From the NCBI GenBank assembly GCA_902779785.1, contig CACZDC010000002.1, forward strand, positions 47,263 to 111,262: DNA of 64,000 nucleotides, written 5' to 3'. Below, in pieces: positions 23,696-32,866 of the stretch. The notes under the pieces were generated by a model, which saw nothing but the letters and a program-made list of their open reading frames with translations, did no database searches and was not told where the DNA came from. Numbering within the stretch: position 1 is the stretch's first letter; each line of letters starts with the position of its first letter. Source of the stretch: an uncultured Bacteroidia bacterium. Its GTDB lineage: Bacteria > Bacteroidota > Bacteroidia > Bacteroidales > UBA932. Both the position numbers and the translations under genes were made by a program.

Positions 23696-26586
23696 AAATT
23701 AAACTGACATTATTGGCTTTGCTGTCTGTGACGGCCCTCTATGCCCAGAGCTATACTGTGGGAACTTTCAACCTGTGTACCTCGGGTTCCAGGAAAAGTT
23801 TTGTTGAAAAAGGAAAGGCCGGTGTGATTGCCGGGCCGCAGAGATACTGGTGTAACAGTGCCACAGCAGTTGCTGACGCCATTGCAGATATGGAGTGTGA
23901 CATCCTCGGTGTCCAGGAGGTCTGTGACAGCATCTGGGGAGTAAAAGGGGATAAAGATATCAAAGCTCTGGTCGCGCAGAGGAAGGATATTTACGATTGG
24001 ATCCTCTACCCGAATACAAAAAAAGGGATTTCATACGATGTGGCCATCGCCTACAGACGCGAGCTTTTCGATACCCTTGCGACAGGTATTTTCTGGACCG
24101 GCGGACATCCGGAGAAGCCCGTGACTAGAAAAGGGGAGCCCAAGTATACTTGCAAGCCTTGTGTCTGGGCACTGTTCCGTGATAGGAAAAGCGGGAGACA
24201 GTTCTATTTCCTGGACACCCATACTGTAGTCCCGCAGAAGTATAAGAATGACGAGTGGCCTCGCAACCGGGGCAATATCTTGAACCTTCAGGAACTGCGC
24301 CGCTGCGCCGAGGCCCTGGTACCGGAGGATGTGCCGTCCATCCTTGTCGGAGACTTGAATGTCTCTCACAAGTCGAACGACTGGAAAAATATCTCCGAAG
24401 GCCGCTGGGAAGATGTCTATACCCGTTTCTATGAGGACGGGACCTTGGATTTCGACGATCGGAAATGGGGTACCCAGAACAGCAAGGACGAGGAGTCGTG
24501 GACAACGTGGCATCCAGACCATATTATGCTGCACGGTTTCAAGGCTAAGGATTTTATGGTAAAAAGGGACAAGTATCCGAGCGCCGACGGGACCTTGCAT
24601 TATCCCTCCGACCATTTCCCCCTGGTGGCTAAGGTCTTTTTTGACGAAAAGCGGCTGGAATGGAAATGGGAAAGGGCCGTTTCGCCGGACGGGCGTATAT
24701 CCATTGAAGTGAGTTCAGCTGACAGCTGTGCCTTTTACCGTGTCGTTTCGGACGGGAAAACGCTCGTAAGCCCGTCCAGGATTTCTATGACTCTGAGTGA
24801 CGGAACTGTCTTCGGGGCAGAACGGCCGAAAAAGATAGAGAAGGGCGAGGGCAGCCTTATGCTGAATTACAAAGGCTATTCGCTTGAGGCGCGTGCCTTC
24901 GACGACGGCGTCGCCTGGCGGTGGAGTACGGCGAAAAGGAAGCCGTACCAAGTCGTTTCCGAGCAGGCGTCTTTCTGTTTTGGCGCCTCTGCCAAGACCA
25001 CTCTGTCATATACCCATAAGAACGTGGATCCGTATCAGGACGATTTCCAGAACCTTTATACGGACTTGCAGTTCCCGGTCTGGTCAACGGGTAAGCCGCT
25101 TCTGGATGTAGCTCCTGGGCCATTTGACAAGCCGGTTGATATGAGCGCGCTGAAAAAGGCGCCTTTGGCTGTCGTGCCGGCACTGGTAGAGACCGGTCCA
25201 GTGAAAATGATAATCGCAGAGTCAGATTTGATCTCCTATCCTGGTATGTTTCTTAAGCCGTTCGGCTGCGGTTTCACGGCTGACTTCGCCGGATATCCTT
25301 CCGACTTGAAACAAGGCGGAAAGAGAAATCTGCAGTGGATTGTAACAGCCAGAGAGAATTATATCGCCTCCTGCAACGGCAAGGCACGTTCTTTCCCCTG
25401 GAGAGTAATCTGTATCGCGAGAGAGGATAAAGAATTGGCAGAGAATGACTTGATTACCCGTCTGGCGCCGCCTGCCGAGGGCGGCTTCTCGTGGGTCAAG
25501 CCCGGGAAGGTGGCCTGGGAGTGGTGGAGTCAATTTGCCATCGGCGATGTCGATTTCACGCCCGGGGTCAATACTGAGACTTACAAGGCGTATATCGATT
25601 TTGCCGCAAGAAACGGTATTGAATATGTCCTTATGGACGAAGGCTGGGCTGTCCGCTATGCCGACGACCTCTTTGCCGTCGTCCCCGAGATTGACCTCAA
25701 GGAAATCATTGCCTACGGCAAGAAAAAGAATGTAGGAATCATTCTCTGGGCCGGTTATTCAGCCTTCGTGAAAGATATTGAAAAGGTTTGCTCCCATTAT
25801 GCGGCGATGGGTGTCAAGGGCTTCAAAATCGACTTTTTCGAACGCAATGACCAGATAGTCCAGGACGTGATGTATCAGACTGCCCGTCTGGCGGCCAAGT
25901 ATCGACTACTTATCGACTTCCACGGCTGTCCGCCTCCGGCAGGCCTTCAGAAACAGTTCCCCAATGTCCTTAATTACGAGGGAATCTTCGGACTGGAGCA
26001 GCTCCGCAACCGTGCGCTGCCGCAGTATGATATGGTGAGGTTCGATGTCACGGCACCGTATATCCGCTTTGTCACCGGTCCAGCTGACTATACTCCCGGT
26101 GCGTTCCTGAACGGCACGAGAGAGACTTTTGTTCCATATAAGCCTGCTCCGATGTCGCAAGGGACGCGTTGCCGTCAACTGGCTGAATACGTTGTATTTG
26201 ACGGTCCTATGCAGATGCTTTGCGATGGTCCGGCACGATATGAGGCCGATCAGCAGTGCGCTGAATTCATCTACCGTGTACCGACTGTATGGGACGAAAC
26301 CAGGGTATTGGACGGAAAGATCGGCGAGTATATCGTCACCGCCCGCCGCAAAGGAAACAGCTGGTACATCGGTGCCTTGACCGACTGGAATGAACGCGAA
26401 CTGAGCATCGATATAAGTGAACTCGGTCTGACCGGGGCTTCCGTCGAGGCCTGGGAAGATGGCCCGGAGGCCGCCTTAAAGGCTTCCGACTGGGGCAAGC
26501 GTTCCTTCGATGTCACCGGCGCTCCCTTCAAAATCCGTCTCGCTCCCGGCGGAGGTTGGGCGGGAATTGTTAAATTTGCGGAATGA
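23692..26586 (+). CDS. EEP hydrolase fused to GH97 glycosidase
   Basis: The ATG at 23692 overlaps the previous stop (ATGA); 964 residues with signal peptide MKIKLTLLALLSVTALYAQS. The N-terminal EEP domain (~20-310) is intact: 'GTFNLC', 'GVQEVCD', 'DTHTV', 'GDLN', 'HPDHIM' and 'SDHFP'. It is followed by a full GH97 unit: N-terminal beta-sandwich (~315-570), catalytic barrel with 'VAWEWWSQFAIG', 'GIEYVLMDEGW', 'GFKIDFFERND' and 'NYEGIFGLE', and a C-terminal sheet. D714 in 'KIDFF' sits where retaining GH97 alpha-galactosidases have their nucleophile, so a retaining mechanism is predicted rather than SusB-type inversion; E763 is a candidate acid/base. The fusion suggests a substrate bearing both a phosphoester and an alpha-glycosidic sugar. 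Confidence 0.85.
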   Translation: MKIKLTLLALLSVTALYAQSYTVGTFNLCTSGSRKSFVEKGKAGVIAGPQRYWCNSATAVADAIADMECDILGVQEVCDSIWGVKGDKDIKALVAQRKDIYDWILYPNTKKGISYDVAIAYRRELFDTLATGIFWTGGHPEKPVTRKGEPKYTCKPCVWALFRDRKSGRQFYFLDTHTVVPQKYKNDEWPRNRGNILNLQELRRCAEALVPEDVPSILVGDLNVSHKSNDWKNISEGRWEDVYTRFYEDGTLDFDDRKWGTQNSKDEESWTTWHPDHIMLHGFKAKDFMVKRDKYPSADGTLHYPSDHFPLVAKVFFDEKRLEWKWERAVSPDGRISIEVSSADSCAFYRVVSDGKTLVSPSRISMTLSDGTVFGAERPKKIEKGEGSLMLNYKGYSLEARAFDDGVAWRWSTAKRKPYQVVSEQASFCFGASAKTTLSYTHKNVDPYQDDFQNLYTDLQFPVWSTGKPLLDVAPGPFDKPVDMSALKKAPLAVVPALVETGPVKMIIAESDLISYPGMFLKPFGCGFTADFAGYPSDLKQGGKRNLQWIVTARENYIASCNGKARSFPWRVICIAREDKELAENDLITRLAPPAEGGFSWVKPGKVAWEWWSQFAIGDVDFTPGVNTETYKAYIDFAARNGIEYVLMDEGWAVRYADDLFAVVPEIDLKEIIAYGKKKNVGIILWAGYSAFVKDIEKVCSHYAAMGVKGFKIDFFERNDQIVQDVMYQTARLAAKYRLLIDFHGCPPPAGLQKQFPNVLNYEGIFGLEQLRNRALPQYDMVRFDVTAPYIRFVTGPADYTPGAFLNGTRETFVPYKPAPMSQGTRCRQLAEYVVFDGPMQMLCDGPARYEADQQCAEFIYRVPTVWDETRVLDGKIGEYIVTARRKGNSWYIGALTDWNERELSIDISELGLTGASVEAWEDGPEAALKASDWGKRSFDVTGAPFKIRLAPGGGWAGIVKFAE

Positions 26587-29500
26587 AACGATTGTATCGG
26601 ACTGTTATCGTTCTTTTGCTAGTGGCGTGTTCATCGGTCGAAAAACACGACGGGTATTCTTTGCTGCGCCAAAATAATGGTCCCGAACTTGGATATGATT
26701 CTGCTCCGATAATTACGCAGGATGGCCGATACTTCAAGGATTTGAACCGCAACGCCAGGCTGGATCCATACGAGGACTGGCGGCTGAGCCCGGAGGAGAG
26801 GGCAGCGGATCTGGCCGCCCAACTGCCTCCGGAGTACCTTTCCGGCCTTATGACCAATGGGCATACGGTCAATGTCCCCGGGATATCGTCTATGAGTGTC
26901 AGTGGAATTACCTACAATGGAATGCCATATTCCGAGAGCGGTGCCGAGCCATCAGATATCTGCGACCGTCTTCGGGAGGCCTTGGAGAACTTCGATACCC
27001 GCCAGGTCCTTCTTGCCCATTCCGACGGCCCCGAGACAATCGCTCGCTGGAACAATAAGGTCCAGGCCTTGGTAGAGGCTCTTCCTTTCGGCATTCCCTG
27101 TGCCAATTCCACCGACCCTCGCAACGAGATAAAAGCGACCGACGAGTACAATGCCGGAAGCGGGGGAGTATGTTCCCAATGGCCGACTCCGCTTGGTCTG
27201 GCGGCTACTTTCGACAGCGCTGCAGTCCGGGATTTCGCAGCCTGCGTCAAGCGGGAATATCAGGCCCTGGGCTTCCGCACGGCGCTTTCGCCGCAAGCTG
27301 ACCTCGCCACAGAACCGCGCTGGAGACGCGTCCCCGGCACTTTCGGGGAAAATCCGGAATTGGTGTCCTCAATGGTCCGGGCATATATTGATGAAATGCA
27401 GCCTGAGATAAGTTGCATCGAAAAGCACTGGCCGGGCGGCGGCACGGGAGAAGGAGGGCGTGACGCCCACCTTGCAATAGGAAAATACGGCGTCTTCCCC
27501 GGAGGGCGGCTTGCCGCTCATATGGACGTCTTTGATTTGAGTGCGGCCGGCATAATGCCCTATTATACAATTTCTTATGGACAGGACCCGTCGGGAGAGA
27601 ACGTTGGCAACAGCTACAGCTCCTATATGATTGATTCCCTGCTCAGGAAAAAGTATGGCTACGAGGGGATTGTGTGTACCGACTGGGGCATAGTCGCTGA
27701 CTATAACGGCGACCCGCTTACTACCGGAGGCAAGTGCTACGGTGTAGAAGACTTGAGCATAGGAGAGCGTATCCTGAAGGCTCTGGAAGCCGGTGTGGAT
27801 ATGTTCGGCGGTTCGGTGAAGGCAGCTGAAATTATGGATGCCTGGAAGCTTTGGTGCAACAGATACGGTGAGGACTCCGCCCGAAGGCGCTGGGAGAGTT
27901 CCGCCAGTAAAAACCTTGCTGCGATGATCCGTACCGGCGTTTTTGAGAATCCGTACGTTGATGTTTCCAAAGCCGTAGAAGTATTGTCCGACCCGGAGTC
28001 TTTCGCAAAGGGGGAGGATGCGCAGGTGAAGTCTGTCGTAATGCTGAAAAACCATAGCGGCGTCCTGCCTTTTCCCCGCGGATCGAAGGTCTATGTCCCT
28101 CTGAGACATATCCCCGGAGTCTATTCAATGACCGGCCGGCAGAAAAAAGCTCCGTATGAAGGATATTCCGTCGATACCACGGAAGTTGCGAAGTATTATA
28201 CGATAGTCTCGACTCCGGAAGAGGCTGATTTCGCGCTTGTGGCCATCACCGAGCCGGAGGGAGGAATAGGTTACAAAGATGGACAGTATATGCCCATCTC
28301 TCTTCAATATTCGCCCTATACGGCCGTTAGGGCACACAAGGGGGAGCGCTCCTATCGCGGGAAGACCATTCGTGTGGAAAACGAGACGGACCTCGGTCTT
28401 GTGCGTGATACCAAGGCTGCTATGGGCGGAAAACCTGTAGTGGTGCTGCTGCAGACGACTCGTCCTGTAGTTATGGAATTCGAGCCCTTCGCCGACGCTA
28501 TCCTGGTCGCCTTCGGTGTACGCAGCAAGGCTTTTATGGAACTTGTATCAGGCTCCCGCGAGCCCACCGGCCGTCTTCCGATGCAGTTCCCGGCTTCAAT
28601 GGATGAGGTGGAATGCCAGAGGGAAGATGTCCCGCAGGATATGACACCCTGGACTGACTCTGATGGAAACGTGTATGATTTTGGCTTTGGACTGCGCTGT
28701 AAAGCATCGTTAGAGTCGGAAAGCGAGCCCTTTGTTATGCTGCGTCTCCGAGGAACGGCAAGTTTTTCCGATGAGAACTGGGAAAAGTCATACCGGGCAA
28801 TCAAGGACAGTCCCGGCTGCTGCGACGAGGTCTGGTTTTCTACCGGGCTGGGCTTCGCGGAAGAGGAAACTATGCGCGACAGGGCGGAACGGATCCGGCA
28901 GGGCTCAAGGCAGCTGAAGCAATTGGGAATAGGCAGTTCTCTCCAGATCCAGATGACCATAGGGCACGGGGATCAGATTGCCAGGGGAGAGGAGCACTTG
29001 TACGATGCGCTTACTTGGGGACGATGGACCGGATACTCCGGCATCGTGGATAAATACTGTACTTGTCCGCGTGATCCCGAGTTTCTCGGCTATATCCGTA
29101 GGATGTCGCAGATCTATGCTGAAACCCGGCCCCGCAGCCTCTGGATCGATGATGACCTGCGTTACGGCAATCATCAGCCGGCCACTACCAAGACTTCTCC
29201 GATAGGATGCTGGTGCGAGCGGTGTATAGCCGATTTCAACTCGCTCGATGGCTCCGATTGGACGGCGAAGACCCTGCTGGAAGCTATGGAAAATGATCCG
29301 GCCCTTTCGGAGAAATGGGAGCAGTTCTGCATCTCTTCTCTCACCGAAGTCGCCCGTATCATCGCAGAAGAATTCACCCGGATCTCTCCGGAAACCAGAT
29401 TTGGCCTTCAAGGCGGCCGTAAAGCTGAATCTGTCAAGGTACAGGCTGCAATCTTGAGCACGCTGCACGAGGTCAGCGGCAATGATTGCGGCTACCGTCC

Positions 29501-30314
29501 CGGCGGCGGTTCCTACTATGACGACAGTTCTGCCGCTCCTCAAATCATAAAGAGTATGGGCTCGGCCCGTTTCCGCAGATTGCTTGGGGAGTACGATTGG
29601 ATTACGGAGTGGTGTCCCGAGATAGAGACTTTTCCAAGGGTCTATGGTTCTCGCACCCCGCAGGGCATACTCGTAGAGGGCTTTGCGGCTCTTGCGTATG
29701 GCCTTGACAAGCTGAGCCTCTTCGTGATGGCCCCTGAAATGGAAAGCGATACGCTCTATTCCCGAAGAATCCTGCAACCGATCGCCGAGGGTCTTCCTAT
29801 GCTGAGGGCCTATGCCGAGGCGAACAAGGCTACGTCTCCAGTCGGCTTTGCAGCGGAAGCTTCCTGCGACAGCCTTTATCTCTTCGGCTGTATGGCGATT
29901 CCCGTCCTGCCCGGTCCCGGAAAGGAACTTGGAATGCTTGGAGTGGAGGATCTGGAAAGGGCGGAGCTGACGAAAATGACCTCTTCTCAAGTGCAGCAGC
30001 TCCGTGAAACTTTTGATGGCCGGGCCAAATCTCCGGTGGTGTGCTGCTCTCCCTTTGTCGGCCTGGTGGTCCCCAGGATTGACGCCCTCGGAAGACTTCG
30101 TACGCTTGGCTTGCTGAATGTGCGAATTGACAGTCAGGGGCCCGTCAGACTGCGTTTCTCGCGCCTGCCAAAGAGCGTCAGAGATGTAGTCTGGTACGAA
30201 ATGAAAGGAGAACCTGTACATCTTGGCGTCGAGAGGGAGGCCGGCGAAGCATATGTTACGATTCCTAAGCTTGGCGCCTGGAACGCCGGTTTCCTGTCTT
30301 TCAATGAACAATAG
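26583..30314 (+). CDS. GH3 glycosidase fused to a second TIM-barrel-like domain
   Basis: 1243 residues, start overlapping the previous stop (ATGA), lipobox 'LLVAC'. Residues ~45-700 are a GH3 enzyme: 'DLNRNARLDPYEDWRLSPEE', 'KHWPGGGTGEGGRDAH', nucleophile D367 in 'IVCTDWG', and the second domain with 'VVMLKNHSGVLPF'. Most GH3 proteins end near here. This one carries ~520 more residues with 'SLWIDDDLRYGNHQP', 'CWCERCIADF' and 'EYDWITEWCPE', resembling GH42-like or uncharacterised glycosidase barrels; I cannot assign a family. GH3 enzymes are exo-acting on beta-glucosides, xylosides or N-acetylglucosaminides. Surface or periplasmic lipoprotein. Confidence 0.82.
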   Translation: MKRLYRTVIVLLLVACSSVEKHDGYSLLRQNNGPELGYDSAPIITQDGRYFKDLNRNARLDPYEDWRLSPEERAADLAAQLPPEYLSGLMTNGHTVNVPGISSMSVSGITYNGMPYSESGAEPSDICDRLREALENFDTRQVLLAHSDGPETIARWNNKVQALVEALPFGIPCANSTDPRNEIKATDEYNAGSGGVCSQWPTPLGLAATFDSAAVRDFAACVKREYQALGFRTALSPQADLATEPRWRRVPGTFGENPELVSSMVRAYIDEMQPEISCIEKHWPGGGTGEGGRDAHLAIGKYGVFPGGRLAAHMDVFDLSAAGIMPYYTISYGQDPSGENVGNSYSSYMIDSLLRKKYGYEGIVCTDWGIVADYNGDPLTTGGKCYGVEDLSIGERILKALEAGVDMFGGSVKAAEIMDAWKLWCNRYGEDSARRRWESSASKNLAAMIRTGVFENPYVDVSKAVEVLSDPESFAKGEDAQVKSVVMLKNHSGVLPFPRGSKVYVPLRHIPGVYSMTGRQKKAPYEGYSVDTTEVAKYYTIVSTPEEADFALVAITEPEGGIGYKDGQYMPISLQYSPYTAVRAHKGERSYRGKTIRVENETDLGLVRDTKAAMGGKPVVVLLQTTRPVVMEFEPFADAILVAFGVRSKAFMELVSGSREPTGRLPMQFPASMDEVECQREDVPQDMTPWTDSDGNVYDFGFGLRCKASLESESEPFVMLRLRGTASFSDENWEKSYRAIKDSPGCCDEVWFSTGLGFAEEETMRDRAERIRQGSRQLKQLGIGSSLQIQMTIGHGDQIARGEEHLYDALTWGRWTGYSGIVDKYCTCPRDPEFLGYIRRMSQIYAETRPRSLWIDDDLRYGNHQPATTKTSPIGCWCERCIADFNSLDGSDWTAKTLLEAMENDPALSEKWEQFCISSLTEVARIIAEEFTRISPETRFGLQGGRKAESVKVQAAILSTLHEVSGNDCGYRPGGGSYYDDSSAAPQIIKSMGSARFRRLLGEYDWITEWCPEIETFPRVYGSRTPQGILVEGFAALAYGLDKLSLFVMAPEMESDTLYSRRILQPIAEGLPMLRAYAEANKATSPVGFAAEASCDSLYLFGCMAIPVLPGPGKELGMLGVEDLERAELTKMTSSQVQQLRETFDGRAKSPVVCCSPFVGLVVPRIDALGRLRTLGLLNVRIDSQGPVRLRFSRLPKSVRDVVWYEMKGEPVHLGVEREAGEAYVTIPKLGAWNAGFLSFNEQ

Positions 30315-30320
30315 CTGGAA

Positions 30321-31775
30321 ATGAAACGTATTCCGATAATTCTTTGCCTTATTTTAGCGTTAGCCTGCACGCGCAAGACCGAAGTCCCGGCCATACTCTT
30401 CGGCGGGGAAATGCACAATTCCAATGCCTCGACCCCGGAGTCCATAGACGCATCAATGGACATTGCCAAAGCCTTGGGATTCAACGCCGTGCTTGCGCCG
30501 GTAAGCTGGGAACTGCTCGAGCCCGTAGAAGGACAGTTTGACTTCTCCCTGGTGGACCATCTCCTGAAGGCGGCGGAGAAAAGGGACCTGTACCTCGGTC
30601 TGTTGTGGTTCGGAACCTGGAAGAACGGCGAATCATCCTATCCTCCGCTCTGGGTCAAGTCCGATACCGGAACTTATTTCCGGGCTCTGGATGCCGATGG
30701 GAACAAGACTACGGCCATTTCTCCTTTCTGCGAGACTGCAAGGAATGCAGACGCCAGGGCTTTCGCCGCATTGATGGCCCATATCAAGAAAGCTGACAGG
30801 CAGCGACGCATACTCTGCGTCCAGGTTGAAAACGAATGCGGAGTCTTCCTGGAAAGGGACTTTTCGCCTCAGGCCAATGCTGCCTATAAAGGCGAAGACC
30901 CTCAGCGCTTTATGGCCGCCGCCTATGCCGCCTACATCAATGCAGTGGCCGCCGCGGGCAAGGCAGTTTACGATATCCCTATGTTCGCGAATGCCTGGCT
31001 TGCTCCTGCCGACAAGCCATACGGCAAATACCCCAACGGCGGTCCAAGGGTGAATGTGCTGGATGTATGGAAAGAAAAGGCCCCGCATCTGGACTGGCTG
31101 TCTCCGGACATTTACGGATCAGCTCTGAAGGAAATGTGCGCGGCTTATTCGCAGGGGCAGACTCTTTTCATCCCGGAGACCAACTGCCAGGCCGGAAGGT
31201 TTTGGTATGCCCTCGGAGAAGCCGGCGCAAAGGCTGTTTTCGGTTTCGGCTATGAGGAGTTTTACGACGATCCTTATTTCACGTCGGAGTGCCGGGTGAT
31301 ATCGGAGATGATGCCTCTGATTTCCGAGGGACAGCCTATGCGTGGCTTTGTCAGGATAGACAAACAGGATGCCCCGGATGCAGTGGATACTCTTTCTCTT
31401 GGAAATCATACTTTCTATGTGCATTGCATCGAAGGCGAAAAGAATGCGCACGGAATCATTGTCCAGACCGCGGAGGATGAGTTCACCGTAGCCGGAGTAG
31501 GCGCCTGGATAGATTTCGGACCACGGACTAAAATCGCCTTCTGCGAGGAAGTCCGGGACGGAAAAGTCTCTCAGGTGCTGAACGGCGACGAAACCGGCCA
31601 TCACAATATGCTTTACCTCCGCGGGAGGCTTTTCCAGCAGGATTATACCTCGCCGGACGGGACGCTTGTGCCCGCCCCGATGTACGGTCTCTCTTATCAG
31701 CGCCGCTTCCGTGCCTCAGCTCAGGAACGCTTCAAAGTTTCGGGTATATATAGAATAAAGTTGTACAATCAATGA
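30321..31775 (+). CDS. GH35-type (DUF5597) beta-galactosidase-like lipoprotein
   Basis: 484 residues, lipobox 'LALAC'. The N-terminal half matches the DUF5597-associated GH35 group: 'FGGEMHNSNAS', 'NAVLAPVSWELLEP', 'LLWFGTWKNGESSY'. Clan-A catalytic residues are visible: E172 in 'QVENEC' (acid/base) and E286 in 'FIPETN' (nucleophile). The C-terminal ~150 residues are the DUF5597 beta domain. Retaining beta-galactosidase activity is expected by family, but specificity in this group varies. It lies 6 bases after the GH3 gene and overlaps the esterase gene by 4 bases. Confidence 0.85.
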   Translation: MKRIPIILCLILALACTRKTEVPAILFGGEMHNSNASTPESIDASMDIAKALGFNAVLAPVSWELLEPVEGQFDFSLVDHLLKAAEKRDLYLGLLWFGTWKNGESSYPPLWVKSDTGTYFRALDADGNKTTAISPFCETARNADARAFAALMAHIKKADRQRRILCVQVENECGVFLERDFSPQANAAYKGEDPQRFMAAAYAAYINAVAAAGKAVYDIPMFANAWLAPADKPYGKYPNGGPRVNVLDVWKEKAPHLDWLSPDIYGSALKEMCAAYSQGQTLFIPETNCQAGRFWYALGEAGAKAVFGFGYEEFYDDPYFTSECRVISEMMPLISEGQPMRGFVRIDKQDAPDAVDTLSLGNHTFYVHCIEGEKNAHGIIVQTAEDEFTVAGVGAWIDFGPRTKIAFCEEVRDGKVSQVLNGDETGHHNMLYLRGRLFQQDYTSPDGTLVPAPMYGLSYQRRFRASAQERFKVSGIYRIKLYNQ

Positions 31776-32866
31776 TTCAGATGAAGAATACTTGCATTTT
31801 ACGCGTCGTTTCCCTGCTTTTGCTCCTGTCTGTGTGGACGGGGGCATTGGCCCAGAACTATACGGACGCCAGAGATCTGACCCTGTTCGGCAAGGCCTTC
31901 GAGACTGCCCATCCCTACGACCGGATGGACCCAGTCGAGGGAATGAGCAAGGGCGAAAAGTCTCAAGCTCAGCTCTCTGCCGGACTTGCAGTGGCGTTCA
32001 AAACCAATTCGCCCAAGATCGGGGTCAGGGTGGTATTCCGCGAACAGGCGGGAAACGGAGGCAACAATGGACCCATTGCGGCCCGAGGCTTTGATCTCTA
32101 TATCAAGAAGGATGGCCGCTGGCTGTGGGCCTGGAATGCTTACCCGAAGAATACTGCCGAAACTCCGCACGAGGTTCAGTTGCTGGAGAACGGAGGAAGT
32201 TCGGAAAAGGACTGCCTTCTGTATCTGCCTCTGTCGTCCAAAATCGAGTCGCTTGAAGTGATTACGGACGAGGGCTCCTGGATAGAAGCAGCAGCGAGAC
32301 CATTCAAGAAGAAGATAGTGGTCTGGGGCTCGTCCTATACCGCAGGCTCAGGTGCGGGACGCTGCGCTATGACCTGGGAGGCGCAGCTTTCACGCGCGAC
32401 AGGATACGATTTTATGAATTATGGTTTCAGTGGGAATTGCAAGCTTCAGGCTTATTTCGCCGAGGAACTTGTAAAGGCAGACGCGGATGCCTATGTCCTG
32501 GACGCCTTTTCAAATCCCAGCGCCGATATGATACGGGAGCGGCTTGAACCGTTCATCAAGATTATGACGGAGTCCCGTCCGGGCGTACCTTTGATTTTTG
32601 TCCGGACAATTTATCGCGAAAAACGCAATTTCAGCGAGACCTACGACGCCCGCGAACACGCAAAGCGCCAGGCGGCCGAGGAAATGATGCAGGAAATGGT
32701 CAAAAAATATCCAGATGTATATTGGGTAAATACTACAAATGCCACCTCAGAGGAGCACGAGGCGACCTCCGACGGCTCCCATCCGGATTCCTATGGTTAT
32801 ACGCTCTGGATGCAGTCTGTGAAAGAACCTGTGATGGAAATACTCTCAAAGTATGAAAAAAATTAA
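31772..32866 (+). CDS. SGNH/GDSL-type esterase with N-terminal beta-sandwich
   Basis: 364 residues; the start at 31772 overlaps the GH35 stop (ATGA), with ATG 31781 as alternative. A signal peptide ends at 'GALAQ'. Residues ~25-180 form a beta-sandwich typical of PUL-associated SGNH proteins. The hydrolase domain has 'WGSSYTAG' (nucleophile Ser, S188 by alignment), 'GFSGNCKL' (Gly/Asn blocks) and 'SDGSHPDSYG' (Asp-His). Such proteins usually remove acetyl or other acyl groups from glycans before glycosidase action. The stop overlaps the symporter start by 14 bases. Confidence 0.85.
   Translation: MIQMKNTCILRVVSLLLLLSVWTGALAQNYTDARDLTLFGKAFETAHPYDRMDPVEGMSKGEKSQAQLSAGLAVAFKTNSPKIGVRVVFREQAGNGGNNGPIAARGFDLYIKKDGRWLWAWNAYPKNTAETPHEVQLLENGGSSEKDCLLYLPLSSKIESLEVITDEGSWIEAAARPFKKKIVVWGSSYTAGSGAGRCAMTWEAQLSRATGYDFMNYGFSGNCKLQAYFAEELVKADADAYVLDAFSNPSADMIRERLEPFIKIMTESRPGVPLIFVRTIYREKRNFSETYDAREHAKRQAAEEMMQEMVKKYPDVYWVNTTNATSEEHEATSDGSHPDSYGYTLWMQSVKEPVMEILSKYEKN

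Noticed and set aside
28905-30311. 468-codon minus-strand open frame opposite the GH3 fusion gene
   Set aside because: Same antisense effect; the translated sequence resembles no protein family and lies wholly inside a well-supported coupled gene.
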